This document shows, in pieces, positions 58,903-64,000 of a stretch of DNA of 64,000 bases (positions are counted from its first letter, which is position 1; each line of letters starts with the position of its first letter). The stretch comes from Mycobacterium kubicae (GTDB lineage: Bacteria; Actinomycetota; Actinomycetes; Mycobacteriales; Mycobacteriaceae). The stretch covers positions 4,774,001 to 4,838,000 of the forward strand of contig NZ_CP065047.1 of the NCBI RefSeq assembly GCF_015689175.1, read 5' to 3'. A program made the translations under genes and the position numbers. Under the pieces are notes generated by a model, which saw only the letters and a program-made list of their open reading frames with translations, made no database searches and was not told the DNA's origin.

Positions 58903-60173
58903 GCCGGCGTGAACTCCAGATGCAGTTCCGTCAGGCCGCGCAGGATGTAGGTCGGAACGTATTGGTAGCGGCGGTCATTCGCCGGACCATGCACACTCTC
59001 GTTGATCCTGATGTCCGATGTTCGGTCCAGGAGACGTTCAACGGCCACCCGCGTTTCGGCGCGCGCCAGCGGCGCACCCGGGCAGCTGTGAATTCCCCGG
59101 CCGAAGGAAAGGTGCTGCCGCGCGTTCTTGCGTGCGGGATCGAACGAGTCAGGGTCGGTGAACCTGCGGGGGTCACGGTTGGCCGCCGCCTGCAAGATCA
59201 TCAACGTGGTGCCCGCCGGGAGGTCCACTCCACCCACCGTGGTCGGCACGCGCGACAGCCGGAAATCACCTTTGACCGGGCTTTCGATGCGCAGCGCCTC
59301 TTCGATGAAATTCGGGATGAGGCTGCGGTCCTTGCGCAATTGGCCCTGGATGTCGGGACGCTCGGCCATGGTCTGTAACGCCGCGCCCAGCAATCGCACC
59401 GTGGTCTCCTGGCCGGCGGAGAAGACGTTGCACGCCACCCGGGCCACGTCTTCCACCTCGGGGATGGACCCGTCCGGAAAGGTTGCCGTGGCCAGACCGG
59501 TCAACACGTCCTCGCGCGGTTCCCGCCGGCGCTCACGCACATAGTCGGCGAAGGTCCCGTACAGGAATTCCAGTGGGTTGTGCGCCAGCGTCTCCTTGCC
59601 GGTGCCTCCCACCCCGCCGCCGGAGTGCCGCCGGATGTTCTTGACGAATTGATCGCGATCTTCCTCGGGCACCCCCAGCAAATCCGCAATGACCAGCAGC
59701 GTGAAGGGCCCGGCGAACCCCTTGATGAATTCGCCTTCCCCCGGCGCCAGGAAGTCATCGAGGACCTGGTCGGCGAGCGCCCACATGGCGTCCTCGTTCT
59801 CTTTGAGGCGCTTGGGGGTGATCAGTCGCATCAGTAGCGAGCGGTGGTTGGTATGCGTCGGCGGGTCCAGGGTGGGCAACTGGTCGCTGAACGGCAACTT
59901 GTCCCGGTGCTGCTCGATCAGCTCAGTGATGTCGTCGCCCTCTAGGGGCACCGGAAATCCGGGAAACGGGCCGGTCACCGAGATGCACGAGGAGAACGTC
60001 TCGGCGTCGTTCAACACGCCGACGGCTTCTTCCCAACCGGTCACCATGGTGACGCCGTAATGGCTTTCGCGGGTGACGGGGCACTGCTGGCGGAGGGCCT
60101 CGTAGTAGGGATATGGGTTTTCGACGAGGCGGCCATCTCGGAAGAAGTCCATCTCGGCGAACTCGTTCACCAT
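58899..60173 (-). CDS. Cytochrome P450, 424 aa
   Basis: P450 starting MVNEFAEMDFFRDGRLVENP at the ATG 60173, which has a TTGGAG site and excludes a 13-residue extension through the operator. I-helix SAGQETTVRLL, ExxR in FIEEALRIESPVKGD, heme Cys364 in LSFGRGIHSCPGAPLARAE. Heme-cysteine position and ending (HGPANDRRYQYVPTYILRGL) match the P450 at 14602-15885, so the two are paralogues of one family. Followed by its ferredoxin. Operator site 8 is 22 bp before the start. Confidence 0.88.
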   Translation of the reverse strand: MVNEFAEMDFFRDGRLVENPYPYYEALRQQCPVTRESHYGVTMVTGWEEAVGVLNDAETFSSCISVTGPFPGFPVPLEGDDITELIEQHRDKLPFSDQLPTLDPPTHTNHRSLLMRLITPKRLKENEDAMWALADQVLDDFLAPGEGEFIKGFAGPFTLLVIADLLGVPEEDRDQFVKNIRRHSGGGVGGTGKETLAHNPLEFLYGTFADYVRERRREPREDVLTGLATATFPDGSIPEVEDVARVACNVFSAGQETTVRLLGAALQTMAERPDIQGQLRKDRSLIPNFIEEALRIESPVKGDFRLSRVPTTVGGVDLPAGTTLMILQAAANRDPRRFTDPDSFDPARKNARQHLSFGRGIHSCPGAPLARAETRVAVERLLDRTSDIRINESVHGPANDRRYQYVPTYILRGLTELHLEFTPA

Positions 60174-60195
60174 CCCAAGCTCCAATCTCAACAGT

Positions 60196-60210
60196 GAGAA
60201 TGTGCCTCTC
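60196..60210. promoter_or_regulatory. Operator GAGAATGTGCCTCTC (site 8)
   Basis: Two mismatches to the shared palindrome, inside a wider GTGAGA...TCTCAC inverted repeat (60194-60212), 22 bp before the P450 start. Confidence 0.5.
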
Positions 60211-60260
60211 ACATATGAGTATCAGATTTCCATAGCGGCTGGCTGCCGTCAACGCGTCGG

Positions 60261-60776
60261 TCAGGCAGGCAACAGGTCTGCCGCGACCGACGGGCAGGCC
60301 ATCAGGCCACTGCGGAAGGGTTCGACCAGACCGACCGGGCTCGCCGCACATCCGGCCGCGGCCAGCGCCTGCGCCTTGAACTTCTGGGCCGCCATGCTCA
60401 ATCGGTGCTGGACCAGCCCGACGCTGTCGTCCAGTTCGGCCGGCCAGGTATTGCCCCACAACGTGACTTCCGTGACGCCGTGGTCGAGCGCCTGCAGCAC
60501 GCCACGACGCACCCGCGGGTCACATCCGAACAGATCCGCCGCGGCCGCCAGGGCCTGCGGGCGGTGCCGCGTGTCCACGGTGGCCAACGCGAAATCGAGG
60601 TCCAGCGCGCTGACCCCGAGAATGTGCAGCGGGCGGTCGTCGGGGCGGTTGGTCAGGTGGTCGGCGAGTAGCACGGTGACGTCCCAGCCCGCCATGGCCC
60701 GATCGAACAGCCAGCCGCCGGCGAACATGACGACATCGACAACGCTGGACGCCACGACGTCGAGCCGGTATCTCAT
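60261..60776 (-). CDS. Hypothetical protein, 171 aa
   Basis: An ATG-initiated protein starting MRYRLDVVASSVVDVVMFAG; the start overlaps the TetR stop (ATGA), so it is translated with the regulator. It has no signal peptide, and the N-terminal strand, HILGVSALDLDFALATVDTR and GVLQALDHGVTEVTLWGNTW blocks suggest an alpha/beta fold with a TetR-linked, possibly ligand-binding role. I do not recognise the family. Confidence 0.65.
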   Translation of the reverse strand: MRYRLDVVASSVVDVVMFAGGWLFDRAMAGWDVTVLLADHLTNRPDDRPLHILGVSALDLDFALATVDTRHRPQALAAAADLFGCDPRVRRGVLQALDHGVTEVTLWGNTWPAELDDSVGLVQHRLSMAAQKFKAQALAAAGCAASPVGLVEPFRSGLMACPSVAADLLPA

Positions 60777-61378
60777 GTCGTCCGGTGCGGGGAAAAGTCG
60801 CGCGCCAGTGTCTCCGCGTACTCCTTGAACACTTCGGTCAGCGGTATCGAAGGATCGAGCAACCATGTCATTTCCATTCCGTGAATGAAGGCGAGGATCT
60901 CCACTGCCTTGACGGCGGGGTCTATATCAGTGCGGTACCGGCCGGCCGCCTGTCCGCGGCGGATACCGTCGGCCACGATTTCGACCGCATCGCGCTGCCG
61001 GGCCACCAGACGGTCGTGCAGCACCGCGTCGGGGGCGATGTTCTCCACGAGCAGCACGGTGAAGGTGCCGACCAGCTCGGGGGCCCGGGTGAAGCGGTCG
61101 GCGACCTGAGCGATTTCGCCGAGCAGATCGCCGCCGCGATCGGAATGGGCGTCGTCGTCGCGGTCGCGGGCGTCGAGCACCGCATGCAGCAGCTGCTCTT
61201 TGGATTCGAAGTGATGCAGTAGGCCGGCCGGCGTGACCCCCGCTTCGCGGGCGATCTGGGCGAGCGTGGTGTTCCGCCAGCCGTTGCGCGACAGCAGCCG
61301 CTGCGCGACCGTGAGGATGCGCTGCTTGCGGTCCTCGCCCTTGGCCAGAAGCGAGTCGTAGGGCCGTACGTCAGGCAA
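60773..61378 (-). CDS. TetR/AcrR family transcriptional regulator, 201 aa
   Basis: HTH: RILTVAQRLLSRNGWRNTTL and QIAREAGVTPAGLLHHFESK, then a helical ligand domain ending ILAFIHGMEMTWLLDPSIPL. A long inverted repeat, AACCAACCTA/TAGGTTGGTT, lies 29-60 bp upstream of its start and before the next gene, the thiolase, so it probably controls itself and perhaps the thiolase-FadE unit. It carries with it a small hypothetical gene in the same operon. Confidence 0.82.
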   Translation of the reverse strand: MPDVRPYDSLLAKGEDRKQRILTVAQRLLSRNGWRNTTLAQIAREAGVTPAGLLHHFESKEQLLHAVLDARDRDDDAHSDRGGDLLGEIAQVADRFTRAPELVGTFTVLLVENIAPDAVLHDRLVARQRDAVEIVADGIRRGQAAGRYRTDIDPAVKAVEILAFIHGMEMTWLLDPSIPLTEVFKEYAETLARDFSPHRTT

Positions 61379-61406
61379 CCGGTTTCCTCGTCACATCATT
61401 GGGCCG

Positions 61407-61438
61407 AACCAACCTAGTGAATAAACAGTAGGTTGGTT
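61407..61438. promoter_or_regulatory. Inverted repeat AACCAACCTA - 12 nt - TAGGTTGGTT
   Basis: Perfect 10-bp arms at 61407-61416 and 61429-61438 in the gap between the thiolase stop and the TetR start. It looks like a TetR operator, or less likely a terminator since no T-run follows. Confidence 0.65.
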
Positions 61439-61471
61439 GAGCGGCGGAGGCAAGGGGCTGTGCAGCCGGCG

Positions 61472-62620
61472 TCAGACGACCAATTCGACCAGGGTGGCGT
61501 TGGCCGTGCCGCCGCCTTCGCACATGGTTTGCAGGCCGTAGCGAATGCCGTGGTCGCGCATGTGGTTGACCATGCGGGTCATCAGCACCGCGCCGGACGC
61601 GCCCAGCGGGTGGCCGAGTGCGATGGCACCGCCCAGCGGATTGAGACGGCTGGGATCGGCTCCGGTTTCGGCCAGCCACGCCAGCGGCACCGGCGCGAAG
61701 GCCTCGTTGACTTCGAACACTCCGATCTCGTCCACGCCGACGCCCGACTTGGCCAGCACCTTTTCGGTCGCCGGGATGGGGCCGGTCAGCATCAGCACGG
61801 GGTCGGCCCCGGTGACCGCGCCGGCGCGATACCGAACGATGGGCACCAGATTCAGCTCGAGCGCCAATTCGGATGTGGTCACCAACAGCGCGGCGGCGCC
61901 GTCGGAGATTTGCGAGGAGTTGCCGGCGTGGATGACACCGTCCTCGGTGAACGCGGGCTTCAGTGCGGCCAGCTTTTCGACGCTGGTGCCGCGGCGCACA
62001 CCCTCGTCGGTGGTGATCACGGTTGCGGCGTCGACGAACACGGGCACGATCTGTTCGGTGAAGGCGCCGCTGTCCTGGGCCGCGGCCGCCAGCTCGTGGG
62101 ACCGCGCGGCGTACTCGTCGAGTTGGCTGCGGGAGAAACCCCATTTCGTGGCGATCATCTCCGCGGACAGGCCCTGGTTGAACGAGAAACCGTCATAGCG
62201 GTCAAGGACTTTCGGCCCATACGGCATCCCGGTGGCCCGCGCCGCTCCGAGCGGCACCCGACTCATCACCTCGACGCCACCGGCCACCACGACGTCTTGC
62301 TGACCGGACATCACCGCCTGTACCGCGAAGTCGAGGGCCTGCTGGCTGGAACCACACGCCCGGTTGACCGTGGTGCCGGGGATGCTTTCCGGCCAGCCGG
62401 CGGCCAGGACGGCGTAGCGGGCGATGTTGGAGGACTGGTCACCGACCTGCGAGACACAGCCCCAGATCACGTCGTCGATGATCTCGGGTGCGATCGCGGC
62501 GCGCTCCAGCAGTTCGTTGAGGACGACCGCGGACAGATCCGCCGCATGCATCGACGACAAACCGCCGTTGCGCTTACCTACCGCGGTACGCACCGCTTCG
62601 ACGATGACTGTTTCACGCAT
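61472..62620 (-). CDS. Acetyl-CoA acyltransferase (thiolase), 382 aa
   Basis: A complete thiolase. The nucleophilic cysteine is in VNRACGSSQQALDF, the His in GGAIALGHPLGASGA and the C-terminal general-base Cys in MCEGGGTANATL. It starts MRETVIVEAVRTAVGKRNGG, and much of the sequence resembles mycobacterial FadA5/FadA6 steroid thiolases that release acetyl- or propionyl-CoA. ATG at 62620 is used; the long upstream frame is antisense shadow. It is 50 bp from the FadE gene behind it on the same strand, so an operon is probable. Confidence 0.87.
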   Translation of the reverse strand: MRETVIVEAVRTAVGKRNGGLSSMHAADLSAVVLNELLERAAIAPEIIDDVIWGCVSQVGDQSSNIARYAVLAAGWPESIPGTTVNRACGSSQQALDFAVQAVMSGQQDVVVAGGVEVMSRVPLGAARATGMPYGPKVLDRYDGFSFNQGLSAEMIATKWGFSRSQLDEYAARSHELAAAAQDSGAFTEQIVPVFVDAATVITTDEGVRRGTSVEKLAALKPAFTEDGVIHAGNSSQISDGAAALLVTTSELALELNLVPIVRYRAGAVTGADPVLMLTGPIPATEKVLAKSGVGVDEIGVFEVNEAFAPVPLAWLAETGADPSRLNPLGGAIALGHPLGASGAVLMTRMVNHMRDHGIRYGLQTMCEGGGTANATLVELVV

Positions 62621-62670
62621 CGCTCCAGTAAACGACGGCTCGCGTAGCGGACTGCACGCGGTCCGGCGCT

Positions 62671-63837
62671 TCAGTAACTGCGCGGCAGTTTCAGCGCGTG
62701 CGATCCGAGGAAATTGAGGATCATCTCCTGGCTGATCGGCGCGATCTTCATCAGCCGCGCTTCGCGGAAGTAGCGCGCGACGTGATACTCCTCGGCGTAG
62801 CCCATGCCCCCGTGGGTCTGCAATGCCCGGTCGGCGGCGGTGAAGCCCGCGTCGGCGCACAGGTACTTGGCCGTATTGGCTTCTCTCCCACAGGGTTTGC
62901 CGTTGTCATAGAGCCAGGTGGCCTTGCGCAACATCAGCTCGGCGGCATCGAGTCGGGCCAGTGAATCGGCGAGCGGGAACTGGATGCCCTGGTTCATGCC
63001 GATCGGGCGACCGAACACTTCCCGGTCGTTGGCGTACTGCACCGCCTTGTCCAGTGCCACGCGGCCGATACCGAGCGCCTCGGCGGCGATCAGCATCCGC
63101 TCGGGGTTCAGGCCGTCGAGGATGTACTGGAAACCCTTGCCCTCCTCGCCGATTCGGTCTTCGACCGGCACCTCGAGATTGTCGATGAACAACTCGTTGG
63201 AGCTGACGGCGTTGCGGCCCATCTTGTTGATCGGGCGGATGTCGACGCGGCTGCGGTCGAGATCGGTGAGGAACAGGGTCATCCCGTCGGTCTTCTTGGT
63301 CACCTCGTCATAGCTCTGGGTGCGCGTCAACAGCAGGATCTTGTCCGATTCCATGGCTTTGGAGATCCAGACCTTGCGGCCGTTGACGACGTAGCGGTCA
63401 CCGTCGCGCTTGGCGAAGGTGGTTATGCGCGAAGTATCGAGTCCCGCACCGGGTTCGGTGACGCCGAAGCACACGTGCACATCACCCGCCGCGACGGGCG
63501 GCAACGTGCGCGCCTTCAGTTCGTCGGAGCCGTGTACCACCACCGGTTGCATCCCGAAGATGGACAGATGAATCGAGCTGGCGGCGTTCATCCCGCCGCC
63601 GGATTTGGCGACCTCTTCGAGCAGCAGCGTGGCTTCGGTGATGCCGAGCCCGTGTCCGCCGTACTCGGTGGGAATCGTCATGCCCAGCCAGCCGCCGTCG
63701 GCTATGGCGCGGTAGAACTCGGTCGGGAACTCGTGCGCCTGGTCCTTGGCCATCCAGTAGTGGTCGTCGAACCTGCGCGCCAACTCCGCGACTGATCGGC
63801 GAATCAGCTCCTGGTCTTCGGTGAGCTCAAACTCCAC
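62671..63837 (-). CDS. Acyl-CoA dehydrogenase, 388 aa
   Basis: A single-chain FadE starting MEFELTEDQELIRRSVAELA. FAD and substrate segments include VHVCFGVTEPGAGLDTSRIT, YVVNGRKVWISKAMESDKIL and REVFGRPIGMNQGIQFPLAD; the ending IAPISQEMILNFLGSHALKL is typical. The usual Glu of the medium-chain group (EGTxxIQR) is replaced by that IAPISQEM motif, so this is a FadE with its base elsewhere. It leads the FadE-thiolase unit. The last element upstream of its start on the chromosome is a dispersed hairpin. Confidence 0.85.
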   Translation of the reverse strand: MEFELTEDQELIRRSVAELARRFDDHYWMAKDQAHEFPTEFYRAIADGGWLGMTIPTEYGGHGLGITEATLLLEEVAKSGGGMNAASSIHLSIFGMQPVVVHGSDELKARTLPPVAAGDVHVCFGVTEPGAGLDTSRITTFAKRDGDRYVVNGRKVWISKAMESDKILLLTRTQSYDEVTKKTDGMTLFLTDLDRSRVDIRPINKMGRNAVSSNELFIDNLEVPVEDRIGEEGKGFQYILDGLNPERMLIAAEALGIGRVALDKAVQYANDREVFGRPIGMNQGIQFPLADSLARLDAAELMLRKATWLYDNGKPCGREANTAKYLCADAGFTAADRALQTHGGMGYAEEYHVARYFREARLMKIAPISQEMILNFLGSHALKLPRSY

Positions 63838-63856
63838 TGGCCACCCTCCTCTCAGC

Positions 63857-63916
63857 GCGAGCAGACGCAGAATCGCATGATTGCCCTTCGGGCCATGCGA
63901 TTCTGCGTCTGCTCGC
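63857..63916. repeat. 23-bp inverted repeat, dispersed hairpin element (copy 2)
   Basis: Arms 63857-63879 and 63894-63916 pair over 23 bp and contain GAGCAGACGCAGAATCGCA, the same arm as at 36503-36560. The 14-base loop has an inner GCCC-TTC-GGGC hairpin. It follows the gene ending at 63933 on the minus strand and would terminate it. Confidence 0.85.
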
Positions 63917-63932
63917 CGGGCGCGCTAGCGCC

Positions 63933-64000
63933 TCAGTCCTTGTTGCCGGTGAGCTCTTTCGCGCTGGCGGCGAATTCCGCGAACGACGAACCCGACCTGG
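63933..64000 (-). CDS. C-terminal end of an unidentified minus-strand CDS
   Basis: Only the last 22 residues before the stop at 63933 are in the window, ending SGSSFAEFAASAKELTGNKD. The frame is open to the window edge. The sequence is too short to name; the gene transcribes toward the hairpin at 63857-63916. Confidence 0.6.
   Translation of the reverse strand, partial: RSGSSFAEFAASAKELTGNKD

Noticed and set aside
1..64000. CRISPR arrays, tRNA or rRNA genes, insertion sequences
   Set aside because: I saw no regularly spaced repeats, no tRNA-like cloverleaf, no transposase-like translation and no rRNA sequence.

Overview
The window is high-G+C chromosome of a mycobacterium, most likely a non-tuberculous species. 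Evidence is the six-gene Mce operon with its two YrbE permeases and Mce-associated (Mam) proteins, an LpqH-type lipoprotein, an MmpS-like exported protein, many FadE/FadD/EchA/P450 genes, and a left end that matches, as I recall it, the M. tuberculosis order Rv0858c-Rv0853c (dapC, SRPBCC, SRPBCC, far, SRPBCC, pdc). I did no database search; family names come from motifs visible in the translations.

Layout. 1-5.7 kb: dapC end, three SRPBCC paralogues, DUF3140 plus a 56-aa gene, an alpha-methylacyl-CoA racemase-like gene and a ThDP keto-acid decarboxylase. 5.7-8.9 kb: a minus-strand operon of three Mce-associated proteins with a duplicated-domain protein and a Bfd-like [2Fe-2S] mini-protein inserted. 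9.2-14.4 kb: FadD, amidohydrolase, LpqH-like lipoprotein, EchA, MmpS-like protein, TetR. 14.6-19.4 kb: a P450, then an orphan operon of two six-helix membrane proteins with COX III/NorE-like and COX IV-like subunits, divergent from a TetR gene. 19.5-30.9 kb: two more Mam genes, a secreted protein and the yrbEA-yrbEB-mceABCDEF operon. 31.2-63.8 kb: a dense catabolic island with CoA-transferase, aldehyde dehydrogenase, SDRs, three P450s, four 3Fe-4S-type ferredoxins, five acyl-CoA dehydrogenase genes, an NTF2-like protein with two extended SDRs, two amidohydrolases with a Rieske protein, a NuoF-like flavoprotein, an APH-like kinase, a DUF35-thiolase fusion, hydrolases, thiolase and TetR.

How it may work. 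My inference is that the Mce complex imports a hydrophobic, probably polycyclic or branched lipid (sterol- or terpenoid-like). P450s with their ferredoxins would oxidise it, FadD or CoA-transferase would activate it, paired acyl-CoA dehydrogenases, EchA proteins, the DUF35-thiolase fusion and the thiolase would shorten side chains, and SDRs, amidohydrolases and hydrolases would open rings.

The strongest unexplained signal is a 15-bp palindrome, consensus GAGAATNNNATTCTC, found at eight places, mostly 20-65 bp before start codons. It ties most of the island's transcription units into one apparent regulon. Three TetR-type genes in the window each sit beside a different palindrome, so the regulator that reads GAGAATNNNATTCTC is not obvious here.
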